Positions 17,401-27,234 of a DNA stretch of 64,000 nucleotides are shown in pieces. A program made the position numbers and the translations under genes. The stretch covers positions 116,546 through 180,545 of the forward strand of contig NZ_SNVW01000008.1 of the NCBI RefSeq assembly GCF_004361695.1, in the 5' to 3' direction. How positions within the stretch are numbered: position 1 is the first letter of the stretch; each line of letters begins with the position of its first letter. The notes beneath the pieces are model-generated. The model saw nothing but the letters and a program-made list of their open reading frames with translations, searched no databases and was not told the origin of the DNA. The DNA is from Curtobacterium flaccumfaciens (GTDB taxonomy: Bacteria; Actinomycetota; Actinomycetes; Actinomycetales; Microbacteriaceae).

Positions 17401-18354
17401 GTGCATGCCATCGGAATCGACATCGGGGGCACCAAGATCGCGGGTGCGGTCGTCACGGAACTGGGCGAGATCCTCGCCGAGGACCGGGTGGCCACCAACG
17501 CTGCGGACCCGGACGCCATGCTCGACGACGTGGTCGCGATGGTCTCGCGACTGCGCGCGGCCCACGACGTGAGCGCCGTCGGCGTCGCCGCCCCGGGGTT
17601 CATCGACGCCTCGCAGTCGATCGTCTACTACACGCCGAACATCCGGTGGCGGAACGAACCGCTGCGCCAGAAGCTCCAGCAGCGCATCGGTGACCTGCAC
17701 ATCACGGTCGACAACGACGCCAACGCGGCGGGCTGGGCGGAGTTCCGCTTCGGTGCCGGTCGGCTCGTGTCCGACATGACCATGCTCACGATCGGCACCG
17801 GCGTCGGTGGCGCGATCGTCACCGAGGACCGGCTCTTCCGCGGCGGCTTCGGCACCGGCGGCGAGATCGGCCACCTCCGCATCGTCCCGAACGGCCTGCC
17901 CTGCGGCTGCGGCGCGCGCGGCTGCATCGAGCAGTACGGCTCCGGCCGCGCCCTGCAGCGGATGGCGAACGACGTCGCGGACGCCGGTGGCATCGGCCAG
18001 GCGCTGGCGGACGCCCGCGCGGCGAACGGCGGCGAGCTCGACGGACACATCGTCGGCGACCTCATCCTCGCCGACGACCCGGGTGCCCTCGCGGCGCTCC
18101 GGCGGCTCGGGCGGCACCTCGGCGAAGCGTGCGCCTCGCTCTCGGCGGTGCTCGACCCGCAGCTCTTCGTGTTCGGCGGCGGTGTCGCGAGCGCGGGGGA
18201 CCGGCTGCTCGACCCGATCAAGCAGGCGTACCTCAGCAACCTGCCGGCCCGCGGCTACCACCCGGAGCCGGACTTCGTGATCGCCGAGCTCGTCAACGAC
18301 GCCGGTGTGGTCGGCGCGGCCGACCTCGCCCGGATCCACGCCCGCACGGCGTAG
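17401..18354 (+). CDS. glk: ROK-family glucokinase
   Basis: 317 residues if the GTG at 17401 is used; the ATG at 17395 adds two residues but lies too close to the -10 box TAGGCT. It phosphorylates glucose to glucose-6-phosphate. The N-terminal phosphate-binding motif is GIDIGGTKIAGAVV, followed by DNDANAAGWAEFRFGAG (catalytic Asp) and TIGTGVGGAI. The ROK zinc motif is CGCGARGCIEQYGSG. The C-terminus has VFGGGVASAGDRLLDPI. There is no N-terminal DNA-binding domain, so it is a kinase and not a repressor. In C. glutamicum the glk gene lies in the same neighbourhood of plsC, aroG and pknL genes. It could also use polyphosphate; the sequence alone does not decide. Confidence 0.92.
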   Translation: MHAIGIDIGGTKIAGAVVTELGEILAEDRVATNAADPDAMLDDVVAMVSRLRAAHDVSAVGVAAPGFIDASQSIVYYTPNIRWRNEPLRQKLQQRIGDLHITVDNDANAAGWAEFRFGAGRLVSDMTMLTIGTGVGGAIVTEDRLFRGGFGTGGEIGHLRIVPNGLPCGCGARGCIEQYGSGRALQRMANDVADAGGIGQALADARAANGGELDGHIVGDLILADDPGALAALRRLGRHLGEACASLSAVLDPQLFVFGGGVASAGDRLLDPIKQAYLSNLPARGYHPEPDFVIAELVNDAGVVGAADLARIHARTA

Positions 18355-18385
18355 GGTCGCCGCACCCACCGTCAAGGAGTCGACG

Positions 18386-19126
18386 ATGACCTACTGGCTG
18401 CTGAAGAACTTCCTGCTCGGCCCGCTCATCCTCACCCTCTTCCGGCCGTGGGTGGTCGGACGCGAGCACGTCCCCGCGAAGGGGCCGGTGATCTTCGCGT
18501 CGAACCACATCTCCTTCATCGACTCGGTGATCCTGCCGGCGGTGCTCGACCGCCGCGTGTCCTTCCTGGCGAAGAGCGACTACTTCACCGGTCGGGGGCT
18601 CAAGGGCTGGGCGACGAAGACGTTCTTCAACGCCATCGGCCAGCTGCCGATCGACCGGTCCGGCGGCAAGGCGTCAGAGGCCTCGCTCCGTGCCGGCCTG
18701 CAGGTCCTGGCCCGCGGCGAGCAGCTCGGCATCTACCCCGAGGGCACGCGCAGCCCGGACGGCAAGCTCTACCGCGGGCGCACCGGCATCGCGCGGATGA
18801 TCCTCGAGGGCCGTGTCACGGTGATCCCGGTCGCGATGGTCGGCACGCGCGAGGTCCAGCAGATCGGGCAGCGCATCCCGAAGTTCAAGCGCGTCGGCGT
18901 CGTGTTCGGCAAGCCGCTCGACTTCTCGCGCTTCGAGGGCTTCGAGACCGACCGCTTCATCCTGCGCAGCGTCACCGACGAGGTCATGCACGAGCTCGCC
19001 GGGCTGAGCCGCCAGGAGTACGTCGACGTCTACGCGACGAGCGTCAAGGAGCGTGCGAGCACCGCGCGCGAGCAGGTCATGCGGGGCAAGGTCACACGGA
19101 ATGGCCGCGGTACGTCGGCACGTTAG
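18386..19126 (+). CDS. plsC: 1-acyl-sn-glycerol-3-phosphate acyltransferase (PlsC family)
   Basis: 246 residues from the ATG at 18386, with an AAGGAG site. The N-terminus is hydrophobic (TYWLLKNFLLGPLILTLF), for membrane association. The acyltransferase motifs are in order: NHISFID (HX4D catalytic block), the GQLPIDRSGG block, and YPEGTRSPDGKLYRGRTGIARM (EGTR phosphate-binding). It transfers an acyl chain to lysophosphatidic acid, making phosphatidic acid for phospholipids. It follows glk by 31 bases and overlaps the aroG promoter at its stop codon. The Rv2182c homologue occupies the same position in the mycobacterial cluster. The tail (residues 215-246) is basic. Confidence 0.92.
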   Translation: MTYWLLKNFLLGPLILTLFRPWVVGREHVPAKGPVIFASNHISFIDSVILPAVLDRRVSFLAKSDYFTGRGLKGWATKTFFNAIGQLPIDRSGGKASEASLRAGLQVLARGEQLGIYPEGTRSPDGKLYRGRTGIARMILEGRVTVIPVAMVGTREVQQIGQRIPKFKRVGVVFGKPLDFSRFEGFETDRFILRSVTDEVMHELAGLSRQEYVDVYATSVKERASTAREQVMRGKVTRNGRGTSAR

Positions 19127-19129
19127 GAT
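19124..19129 (+). promoter_or_regulatory. Probable -10 hexamer of aroG overlapping the plsC stop
   Basis: TAGGAT, whose TAG is the plsC stop codon. It would give a leader of about 75 bases before the TTG of aroG. Confidence 0.35.
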
Positions 19130-19210
19130 TCGAAGGTCCTGGCATCCGCCAGCACGGCCCCGTGGATCCGTCCACGTGCCCTTCTCCACCAGAACACCGA
19201 GGTAACGCCC

Positions 19211-20596
19211 TTGTTCGAGTCGACCGACTTCGTCGCCCTGCAGGATCCGGACGTGATCGAGGGCCTCGACTACTGGCGGACGCTCCCGATCAAGCAGCAG
19301 CCGAGCTGGCCGGACGCCGCCGCCGCCGAGTCCGCCTCGGCGGAGATCGCCACGCTGCCGCCGCTCGTGTTCGCGGGCGAGGTCGACAAGCTCCGCGAGC
19401 GGCTCGCCGCCGCCGCGCAGGGCAAGGCGTTCCTGCTGCAGGGCGGTGACTGCGCCGAGACCTTCGCCGGCGCCACCGCCGACTCGATCCGCGACCGCGT
19501 GAAGACGATCCTGCAGATGGCCGTCGTGCTGACGTACGGCGCGTCGATGCCCGTCATCAAGATGGGCCGCATGGCGGGGCAGTTCGCCAAGCCGCGCTCG
19601 AGCGACTTCGAGACCCGCGGCGACGTCACGCTGCCCGCCTACCGCGGGGACATCGTGAACGGCTACGACTTCACGCTGGAGTCCCGGACGGCCGACCCCC
19701 GTCGGCTCGTGCAGGGCTACCACACGGCCGCGTCGACCCTGAACCTCGTCCGCGCCTTCACGCAGGGGGGCTTCGCCGACCTGCGCCAGGTGCACTCGTG
19801 GAACAAGGGCTTCGCCTCGAACCCGGCGAACGCCCGGTACGAGCACCTCGCGCAGGAGATCGACCGCGCGATCCGCTTCATGGACGCCTGCGGTGCGGAC
19901 TTCGACGAGCTGAAGCACGTCGAGTTCTACGCCTCGCACGAGGGGCTGCTCATGGACTACGAGCGCCCGATGACCCGCATCGACTCCCGCTCCGGGATGG
20001 CCTACGACACGTCGGGGCACTTCATCTGGATCGGGGAGCGCACGCGCGACATCGACGGCGCCCACGTGGACTTCCTGTCCCGCGTGCGGAACCCGATCGG
20101 CGTGAAGCTCGGCCCGACCACGAGCGTCGACGACATGAAGGCGCTGGTCGACAAGCTCGACCCCGAGCGCGAGCCCGGCCGCCTGACGTTCATCACCCGC
20201 ATGGGTGCCGGCAAGATCCGCGACGAGCTGCCCAAGCTGCTCGAGGCGATCAAGGGCATGGACGCGAACCCGCTGTGGGTGACGGACCCGATGCACGGCA
20301 ACGGCCTGACCACCCCGACCGGGTACAAGACGCGCCGCTTCGACGACGTCGTGGACGAGGTCCTCGGCTTCTTCGAGGCCCACCGCGAGGTCGGCACCTA
20401 CCCCGGCGGCATGCACGTCGAGCTCACCGGCGACGACGTCACGGAGTGCCTGGGCGGCTCGGAGCCGATCGACGAGGCCACCCTCGCGACCCGCTACGAG
20501 TCCCTGTGCGACCCGCGCCTGAACCACATGCAGTCGCTCGAGCTGGCGTTCCTCGTCGCCGAGGAGCTCGGCGCGCACCCGTACGTGCGCGCGTAG
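19211..20596 (+). CDS. aroG: Class II 3-deoxy-7-phosphoheptulonate (DAHP) synthase
   Basis: 461 residues, the usual size of the class II (plant/mycobacterial) DAHP synthase that condenses phosphoenolpyruvate and erythrose-4-phosphate, the first step of aromatic amino acid synthesis. The start is a TTG with GAGG 9 bases upstream; no better start precedes the conserved WRTLPIKQQPSWPD. Other family blocks are LLQGGDCAETFAG, the KMGRMAGQFAKPRS substrate-binding loop, PAYRGDIVNGYDF, SHEGLLMDYERPMTR, WIGERTRD and WVTDPMHGN; the metal-ligand Cys is in GGDCAE. In M. tuberculosis the same gene (Rv2178c) is near pknL and is regulated by aromatic amino acids and chorismate mutase. It ends convergent with pknL. 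Confidence 0.95.
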   Translation: MFESTDFVALQDPDVIEGLDYWRTLPIKQQPSWPDAAAAESASAEIATLPPLVFAGEVDKLRERLAAAAQGKAFLLQGGDCAETFAGATADSIRDRVKTILQMAVVLTYGASMPVIKMGRMAGQFAKPRSSDFETRGDVTLPAYRGDIVNGYDFTLESRTADPRRLVQGYHTAASTLNLVRAFTQGGFADLRQVHSWNKGFASNPANARYEHLAQEIDRAIRFMDACGADFDELKHVEFYASHEGLLMDYERPMTRIDSRSGMAYDTSGHFIWIGERTRDIDGAHVDFLSRVRNPIGVKLGPTTSVDDMKALVDKLDPEREPGRLTFITRMGAGKIRDELPKLLEAIKGMDANPLWVTDPMHGNGLTTPTGYKTRRFDDVVDEVLGFFEAHREVGTYPGGMHVELTGDDVTECLGGSEPIDEATLATRYESLCDPRLNHMQSLELAFLVAEELGAHPYVRA

Positions 20597-20642
20597 CGCG
20601 CCGCGGCCGCCGCGCGCCGCGGCGCGGCCGCCCCTCGCCCCT

Positions 20643-20695
20643 CGCGAAAGCGACAGATCCCCGCGGGAATCCCGCGGGGATCTGTCGCTTTCGCG
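20643..20695. repeat. Perfect 53-bp palindrome (GCGAAAGCGACAG family)
   Basis: CGCGAAAGCGACAGATCCCC and beyond, 26 bases, is exactly mirrored by 20670-20695 around a single central A at 20669. The symmetry is complete, so neither strand is favoured. It sits 47 bases after the aroG stop. A partly decayed copy of the same length is at 20902-20954. Confidence 0.88.
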
Positions 20696-20755
20696 TCCGT
20701 GTCCCGGGTGAGATCGGAGGACTGTCGCTTCGGCCCCCTGGACGCGACCGCCGCG

Positions 20756-20797
20756 GGCCTGGAGGCGCGTGGCGGCCTGGCACCGCGCCTCCAGGCC
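20756..20797. repeat. CTGGAGGC-family palindrome
   Basis: GGCCTGGAGGCGCG (20756-20769) and its exact complement CGCGCCTCCAGGCC (20784-20797) separated by a 14-base loop. It lies between the convergent ends of aroG and pknL. Confidence 0.8.
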
Positions 20798-20901
20798 GCA
20801 ACGTGGGCACCGCGTGTGCCCCGCCGCCCCGCCGCCCCGTCGGCCGCCTGCGCGTGCTCCCCGGCGCGGCCGCCGCGCTGCCCGCCCCGCCCCGCCCCGC
20901 T

Positions 20902-20954
20902 CGCGAAAGCGACAGATGGCCCGGAAGGTTCCGCGGCCGACTGTCGCTTCAGCG
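20902..20954. repeat. 53-bp inverted repeat (GCGAAAGCGACAG family), imperfect
   Basis: Left arm CGCGAAAGCGACAG (20902-20915) and right arm CTGTCGCTTCAGCG (20941-20954); same arms and same total length as the perfect copy at 20643 but with a diverged centre and two changes in the right arm. Confidence 0.7.
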
Positions 20955-21063
20955 GCACTGTCGGCGCGCTCCGGCGCGATCTGTCGCTTTCGCGGACCCG
21001 GACCCGTGCCGGGGCACGCTCCTGCGGCACTGCGAGGCGGCCGCCGCGCAGGCCGCGCAGCGC

Positions 21064-23088
<2,025 letters not shown>

Positions 23089-23095
23089 CGGCGGC

Positions 23096-23101
23096 ATTCT
23101 A
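23096..23101 (-). promoter_or_regulatory. -10 hexamer of pknL (leaderless)
   Basis: On the minus strand TAGAAT is followed by 7 bases and then the ATG at 23088, the spacing expected when transcription starts at the start codon. No ribosome site precedes this ATG. Confidence 0.45.
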
Positions 23102-23280
23102 CGAATCGGGACTGCACGGACCCGCACTGACGCACCGGTCGTGACCGAATCTCGATCTTGCGGATGACTCGGGTTCGCCGGGCGGCCAGGTGGGTGAGGA
23201 TCGCTGCGCCGTCACGCGGCGGAGCGGTCGGGCCGGTCGGGACGACCGCCGCGCCGCCGTACCGCCGGCGACGGTCGGGC

Positions 23281-24573
23281 TCAGAGCGACGCGAGCAGGC
23301 TCTTCGCGGTCGACTCCCACTGCGCGTACGCCTTCGGGTACGCGGACACCTGCACGGCCTGCGCCGCGGCCGTCACGCTCATCGAGGACCACCCGGCGAC
23401 GTCGAGCAGCCCGCGGGTCTTGCCCGGGTTGCCCGTGAAGAACAGCTTCGTCGCGGTCGCCGGGTTCTGCAGCGCCGCCGCGGAGCCCCAGCCCTGGCTC
23501 GGCCGCTGCTGGAACAGCCCGACCGAGTCGCGGTCGCCGTGCGACAGGTTCCGGAGGCTGGACTCCTGCATCGCCGCCGCCAGCGCGATGACGATGCCGC
23601 GGTCGGAGACCCCGAGGGAGCGGCCGACGCTGACGATGGTCGCCGCGTTGCCCCGCTGCTCCGCCGAGAGCGACGGCCCGGAGGACGGCAGGACGAGGGT
23701 CTTGCCGGCGTAGATCGTGCTCGTGTAGCTCAGGCCGTTCGCCGACAGGAGCGACGACACGGAGACGCCGTGTGCCGCAGCGATCGAGGCGATGGTCTCG
23801 CCGGTGCCGATCTTCACGCTGCCGGCGCGCGCGGTCGACGCCGAGGCGCCCGATCCCGAGGCGCCAGCCCCGGAGGCGGACGCCCCAGCGCTCGACGACC
23901 CGCCGGACGCGGCGACGGGTGCGGCCGCAGCGGCCCCCGCCGTCGGCACGCGCAGGGTCTGCCCGGGGTAGATCACCGAACGCATCGAGAGCTTGTTCGC
24001 GCTGAGGAGCGCCGTGGTGGACACGCCGACGCGGGACGCGATGCCCGACACCGTGTCGCCCTGCTTGACGTGGTAGCTGCCCGTGCTCGCCGTCGACCTG
24101 GTGGACGCGGCGCGGACGGCCGGCGTCGACGCGAGGTGCAGCGTCTGCCCCGGGTGGATGATCGTGTTCCAACCGAGGCCGTTGCGGACCAGGACCTCCT
24201 GCGCGGAGAGCCCGAAGCGCGCGGCGATGCCGGACACGGTGTCGCCCTGGCGCACGGTGTAGGTGGTGGGGGCCTTCGACGTCGCGGCCACCGTGGTGAC
24301 GGTCGTCTGCGACGGGCGGGCGACGGCGGTGCCGAACACCGAGCGGCTGCCGACGTTGCGGTCGGTCACGGCGCGTTCGGCCACGGTGCGGTCGACGGCA
24401 CCCTGGTCGACGTGCCGCTTGTGGGTGCTGTCGTCCTCGTGGTGCGGTTCGGCGTGGGCGACCGGGCCGGTGAGGCCGGCGGTCACCGCGATCGTCCCCG
24501 CGAGGACGATGGGCATGGTGGCGAACCGGGCGGATCGTGCGCGCCGGGCGTCTTCGTCTGCAGCGTTGTCCAC
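23281..24573 (-). CDS. Secreted protein with three LysM domains and a lysozyme-like C-terminus
   Basis: 430 residues from the GTG at 24573, with AGGAGA upstream; the frame 5' of this is non-coding. The hydrophobic segment MPIVLAGTIAVTAGLTGPVAHA is a signal peptide. Three LysM peptidoglycan-binding modules follow: YTVRQGDTVSGIAARFGL (about 115), YHVKQGDTVSGIASRVGV (about 180) and VKIGTGETIASIAAAHGV (about 260), separated by Ala/Ser/Gly linkers. The C-terminus has AMQESSLRNLSHGDRDSVGLFQQRPS, the transglycosylase-like motif with a probable catalytic Glu in MQESSL. It likely binds and remodels peptidoglycan. It is placed between the PASTA kinase and the Rv2175c-like gene, a gene not present there in M. 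tuberculosis. A direct repeat upstream resembles an MtrA box. Confidence 0.87.
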   Translation of the reverse strand: MDNAADEDARRARSARFATMPIVLAGTIAVTAGLTGPVAHAEPHHEDDSTHKRHVDQGAVDRTVAERAVTDRNVGSRSVFGTAVARPSQTTVTTVAATSKAPTTYTVRQGDTVSGIAARFGLSAQEVLVRNGLGWNTIIHPGQTLHLASTPAVRAASTRSTASTGSYHVKQGDTVSGIASRVGVSTTALLSANKLSMRSVIYPGQTLRVPTAGAAAAAPVAASGGSSSAGASASGAGASGSGASASTARAGSVKIGTGETIASIAAAHGVSVSSLLSANGLSYTSTIYAGKTLVLPSSGPSLSAEQRGNAATIVSVGRSLGVSDRGIVIALAAAMQESSLRNLSHGDRDSVGLFQQRPSQGWGSAAALQNPATATKLFFTGNPGKTRGLLDVAGWSSMSVTAAAQAVQVSAYPKAYAQWESTAKSLLASL

Positions 24574-24684
24574 GGGTGTCTCCTGTCCCTTGCGGTGAGC
24601 CGTGCGCGTGCGTGCGCACTCACAGGTGGTGCAACGCTGGCATGGCGCGATTCCCAAGTCAACCAGAGAGTCAGATGTTGCGTG

Positions 24685-24702
24685 TGTGACGAATGTGACG
24701 AA
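24685..24702 (-). promoter_or_regulatory. Candidate MtrA box upstream of the LysM gene
   Basis: Two adjacent 9-base direct repeats, TGTGACGAA at 24685-24693 and 24694-24702; on the minus strand GTCACA occurs twice with a 9-base period. MtrA sites in mycobacteria are described as 9-base direct repeats of GTCACA type. The site is about 112 bases upstream of the LysM start and next to the start of the divergent gene. Confidence 0.45.
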
Positions 24703-24737
24703 CGGGGCGGTGTTCGGCTCCGCGCCACTCTGGCAAC

Positions 24738-25103
24738 ATGGGGCCTGTGAGTGCTGCACCCGCCGACGACCTGACCCTCTCCGAGCGCTGGCTGACCGTC
24801 CCCGAGCTGGTGGACCTGTTCAGCACCAGCCCCGGCCGGATCCACCGCCTGTTCGAGGAGAAGACCCTCCTCGCCGCCCGCGTCGGCGGTGTGCTGCGGG
24901 TCCCGATCGAGTTCCTCGAGGAACGCGAGCCCATGCCCGAACTGCGCGGCACGCTCACCGTCCTCAGCGACAACGGCTTCACCGACGACGAGGCCGTCCG
25001 CTGGATGCTCTCCGTCGAGGACGCGCTCGGCACCTCGCCGGTCGCCGCGCTCCGCGCCGGCCGCAAGGCCGAGGTCCGCCGCGTGGCCCAGTCGCTCCTG
25101 TAG
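24738..25103 (+). CDS. Rv2175c-like DNA-binding protein
   Basis: 121 residues. It matches the Rv2175c family: a winged helix-turn-helix LSERWLTVPELVDLFSTSPGRIHRLFEEKTLLAARVGGVLRVPIEFLE (about 15-60) followed by a C-terminal helical region with GTLTVLSDNGFTDDEAVRWMLSVEDALGTSPVAALR. In mycobacteria this protein is phosphorylated by the kinase PknL, encoded next to it, and phosphorylation abolishes DNA binding. Here the PknL-type kinase gene is two genes away. A GTG at 24747 is an alternative start giving MSAAPADD; I cannot decide between them. Its role in gene control is not established. Confidence 0.85.
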   Translation: MGPVSAAPADDLTLSERWLTVPELVDLFSTSPGRIHRLFEEKTLLAARVGGVLRVPIEFLEEREPMPELRGTLTVLSDNGFTDDEAVRWMLSVEDALGTSPVAALRAGRKAEVRRVAQSLL

Positions 25104-25150
25104 CGCACCGTTCCCCGGGAGCGGCCCGCGGCTCTCGACCCGACCCCACG

Positions 25151-25196
25151 ACGGACTGGAGGCACGGTGCCAGCTGGCACCGTGCCTCCAGTCCGT
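25151..25196. repeat. Perfect 46-bp palindrome, CTGGAGGC family
   Basis: 23-base arms with no loop; the centre is GCCAG/CTGGC and the arms contain CTGGAGGCACGG. It is located between the convergent ends of the Rv2175c-like gene and idsA. The most symmetrical member of the family in this window. Confidence 0.88.
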
Positions 25197-25208
25197 TGCC
25201 GGTTGCGT

Positions 25209-26327
25209 CTACGCCACGCGGCGGCTGACCGTGTCGGCCAGCGCCACGAGCTGCTCGCGCGCCGACGGCGTCAGCGGAGCCGCCTCGATGGCGGCCTTCG
25301 CGCGCTGCACGTGCCGGTCGATCGATCGTTCCACCGCAGCCACCGCGCCGGACTCGGTGAGGGTCGCGCGGAGCATCTGCACCTGGCCCTCGTCGAGGTC
25401 CGGGTCGCCCAGGAGCTCGTCGAGCAGCTGGCGCGGACCGCTCGCGAGCGTCTTCCGCGCGGAGGCGATGAGGACGGTGCGCTTGCCCTCCCGCAGGTCG
25501 TCGCCGGCGGGCTTGCCGGTGACCTCGGGATCGCCGAACACGCCGAGCATGTCGTCGCGGAGCTGGTACGCCACGCCGAGGGGCAGGCCGAAGGCGCGGA
25601 GCCCCTCGAGCTGCGCTTCCGTCGCGCCGGCCACGAGGGCGCCGATGAGCAGGGGCGCCTCGACCGAGTACTTCGCCGACTTGAAGACGATGACGCGCTG
25701 GGCCCGGACGAGGTGCTCGGCCTCGTCGATGGACGGCCAGGCGGTCTCCTCGTGCACGTCGAGGTACTGCCCCGCCGTGACGTCGAGCCGCATGGTGTGG
25801 AACTCCTGGCGGACGATCCGGCCACGGGCGGGCTCGAGGAGCGCGAGGCCCTCGTCGAAGACCGCGTCGCTCAGGGAGAGCAGGAGGTCGCCGAGCAGCA
25901 GCGCCGAGTTCGTGCCGTAGAGCCCGCGGTCGCCGACCCAGCCGGACTCCTCGTGCAGGGACTCGAACCGGCGGTGCGCCGCGGGACGGCCGCGGCGGGT
26001 GTCCGAGCGGTCCATGATGTCGTCGTGGACGAGGGCCGCGGCGTGGAAGATCTCGAGCGCGGCCGCGACCGTGACGATCGCCTCGGCCGTGGTCTGGCGG
26101 GAGCCCTCGGCGAGGGGGTCGAACGAGCCCGACCGACCGGCCACGGACTGCCATCCCCAGTAGCAGAACAGCGCTCGGAAACGCTTGCCGCCGGAGAGCA
26201 GATCACGCGCGTACGTGTCGAACGGAGCGAGGTCCGGACTGATGGCGGCGAGCCGTTCACGTTGGTCGTCCAGCGCCCGATCGATGCGCGCCGACACGAG
26301 GTCCACTAATCGCGTACTCTCAGCCAC
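25209..26327 (-). CDS. idsA: Polyprenyl diphosphate synthase (geranylgeranyl diphosphate synthase type)
   Basis: 372 residues from a GTG at 26327. It condenses isopentenyl diphosphate with allylic diphosphates to build the C20 or similar chains used for carotenoids, menaquinone and other isoprenoids. The first aspartate-rich motif is HDDIMDRSD (D102, D103, D106). The second is QLRDDMLGVFGD (D258, D259), the form common in actinobacterial IdsA enzymes. GGKRFRALF near 46-54 is the IPP-binding site. Homologue of Rv2173, which lies in the same relative position next to Rv2175c and PknL. Chain length cannot be read reliably. Transcribed away from the DUF3040 gene; a palindrome lies between them. 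Confidence 0.93.
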   Translation of the reverse strand: MAESTRLVDLVSARIDRALDDQRERLAAISPDLAPFDTYARDLLSGGKRFRALFCYWGWQSVAGRSGSFDPLAEGSRQTTAEAIVTVAAALEIFHAAALVHDDIMDRSDTRRGRPAAHRRFESLHEESGWVGDRGLYGTNSALLLGDLLLSLSDAVFDEGLALLEPARGRIVRQEFHTMRLDVTAGQYLDVHEETAWPSIDEAEHLVRAQRVIVFKSAKYSVEAPLLIGALVAGATEAQLEGLRAFGLPLGVAYQLRDDMLGVFGDPEVTGKPAGDDLREGKRTVLIASARKTLASGPRQLLDELLGDPDLDEGQVQMLRATLTESGAVAAVERSIDRHVQRAKAAIEAAPLTPSAREQLVALADTVSRRVA

Positions 26328-26347
26328 ACTCCCTACCCTAGTGGAGT

Positions 26348-26368
26348 GGTCGAGTCGTAGACTCGACC
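26348..26368. promoter_or_regulatory. Palindromic operator candidate between idsA and DUF3040 gene
   Basis: GGTCGAGTC, GTA, GACTCGACC: perfect 9-base arms with a 3-base centre in the short divergent intergenic region. TAGACT within it (26358-26363) could be the -10 box of the DUF3040 gene. Regulator unknown. Confidence 0.4.
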
Positions 26369-26410
26369 CACCTCAACCACGCGTCGATCCCAGGAACAGA
26401 GGGAACACAG

Positions 26411-26812
26411 ATGCCACTCTCGGAGCAAGAGCAGCGACTCCTCGAAGAGATGGAGCGGAGCCTCTACCAGAACGACTCCGACTTCGTGGCGCGCGTCACA
26501 CGCCGCCAGGGCCGTCCGAGCTACACGTCGATCACCCTCGGGGTGCTCGGAGCACTCGCCGGCGTCGCCATCGTCATCGTCGGGTTGGTCCTCCGCCAGC
26601 CGCTCATCGGCATCCTCGGCTTCGTCGTGATGCTCGCCGGCGTCCTCTTCGCCCTCCGACCGGGCATGCGAGCTCCGAAGGCGAAGGCGCCTCGGGCTGG
26701 CGGTCCGGCGTCCGGTGGGGCCTCGCGTCCGAGTACGGGCGGCGGTGCCGGCGGTGGGTCCTTCATGGACCGCATGAACGACCGCTGGGACAAGCGGAAC
26801 GACCAGAGCTAA
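26411..26812 (+). CDS. DUF3040 membrane protein
   Basis: 133 residues. The N-terminal PLSEQEQRLLEEMERSLYQNDSDFVARV is the DUF3040 signature. Two transmembrane helices follow (about 39-61 and 66-86, ITLGVLGALAGVAIVIVGLVL and LIGILGFVVMLAGVLFAL), then a Lys/Ala/Gly-rich tail ending in FMDRMNDRWDKRNDQS. Such proteins (Rv2169c in M. tuberculosis) stand just upstream of the mraZ cluster in many actinobacteria; function is unknown. AGAGGGAA precedes the start. A typical intrinsic terminator follows, so it is probably a single-gene transcript. Confidence 0.88.
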   Translation: MPLSEQEQRLLEEMERSLYQNDSDFVARVTRRQGRPSYTSITLGVLGALAGVAIVIVGLVLRQPLIGILGFVVMLAGVLFALRPGMRAPKAKAPRAGGPASGGASRPSTGGGAGGGSFMDRMNDRWDKRNDQS

Positions 26813-26832
26813 CCGCTCTCCACACTCCTCCA

Positions 26833-26864
26833 CGGGGTCGGTCCTTCGGGGCCGGCCCCGTTTT
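26833..26864 (+). terminator. Intrinsic terminator after DUF3040 gene
   Basis: CGGGGTCGGTCC, loop TTCG, GGGCCGGCCCCG, then TTTT: a 12-pair stem (two G-U) with a stable tetraloop and a U-tract. It is 21 bases after the stop codon and is the clearest canonical terminator in the window. Confidence 0.85.
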
Positions 26865-26917
26865 CGTGCGCCCGCCGCCGGCCGCGCGCCGCCCCGGCGC
26901 CCGCTGGCCGCGCCCGC

Positions 26918-26974
26918 TGAGATCGCACTCGGGACGCCTTCGAGCCCGGGGGCGGGCGCGGAAGTGCGATCTCG
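26918..26974. repeat. 57-bp inverted-repeat element (GAGATCGCAC family)
   Basis: TGAGATCGCAC on the left, GTGCGATCTCG on the right (26964-26974), exactly 57 bases, same as the copies at 1717, 8225 and 56189. The 35-base centre (CGGGACGCCTTCGAGCCC...) is unrelated to the others. Confidence 0.8.
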
Positions 26975-27083
26975 GCGCTGAGCGGGCGCCCCACGCGCGC
27001 CCCACTCGCGCCCCGCGCGTGCGCCGGGCGCACGCCAGGCACGCCCGCCGCGCCGTCGTGCGGCTCCCGGGGCTGCGAAAGTC

Positions 27084-27118
27084 CTCCACTTTCCTCCACG
27101 CGCTCCACTCCGCTCCAC
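27084..27118 (-). promoter_or_regulatory. Four CTCCAC boxes (GTGGAG on minus strand) in helical phase
   Basis: CTCCAC at 27084, 27094, 27103 and 27113: spacing 10, 9 and 10 bases. The reverse complement GTGGAG is the same box that occurs near the mraZ promoter. MraZ binds 10-base-phased direct repeats, so this may be a second, inverted MraZ array, 170 bases from the start. Inference. Confidence 0.35.
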
Positions 27119-27234
27119 CGGCCCGTGGTTCCGCGGGAGTCCGGGCCTCGCGTGCACGGCGACGACGCCAGCACCGCCCCAGAACGGGGCACGTGGGCGA
27201 TTCGGGGAGCGATTTCCTGGCCCGGGGGAGGGGA

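Larger units (their letters stand above)
20597..21063. other. 467-bp convergent intergenic region with several palindromes
   Basis: No gene supported; the short frames here follow the repeats. It holds two 53-bp elements (20643-20695 and 20902-20954), one CTGGAGGC palindrome between them (20756-20797), an isolated GATCTGTCGCTTTCGCG arm (20978-20994) and low-complexity CCCGCCCC stretches. Confidence 0.7.

Noticed and set aside
20643..20695. Intrinsic terminator of aroG
   Set aside because: The hairpin is strong but perfectly symmetrical and is followed by TCCGTG, not a U-tract; I list it as a repeat, with a terminator role left open.
24574..24737. c-di-AMP riboswitch upstream of the LysM gene
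   Set aside because: Such riboswitches often precede actinobacterial wall-hydrolase genes, but the 164-base gap is shared with a divergent gene and I could not fold the conserved motifs; the direct repeat is a better explanation.
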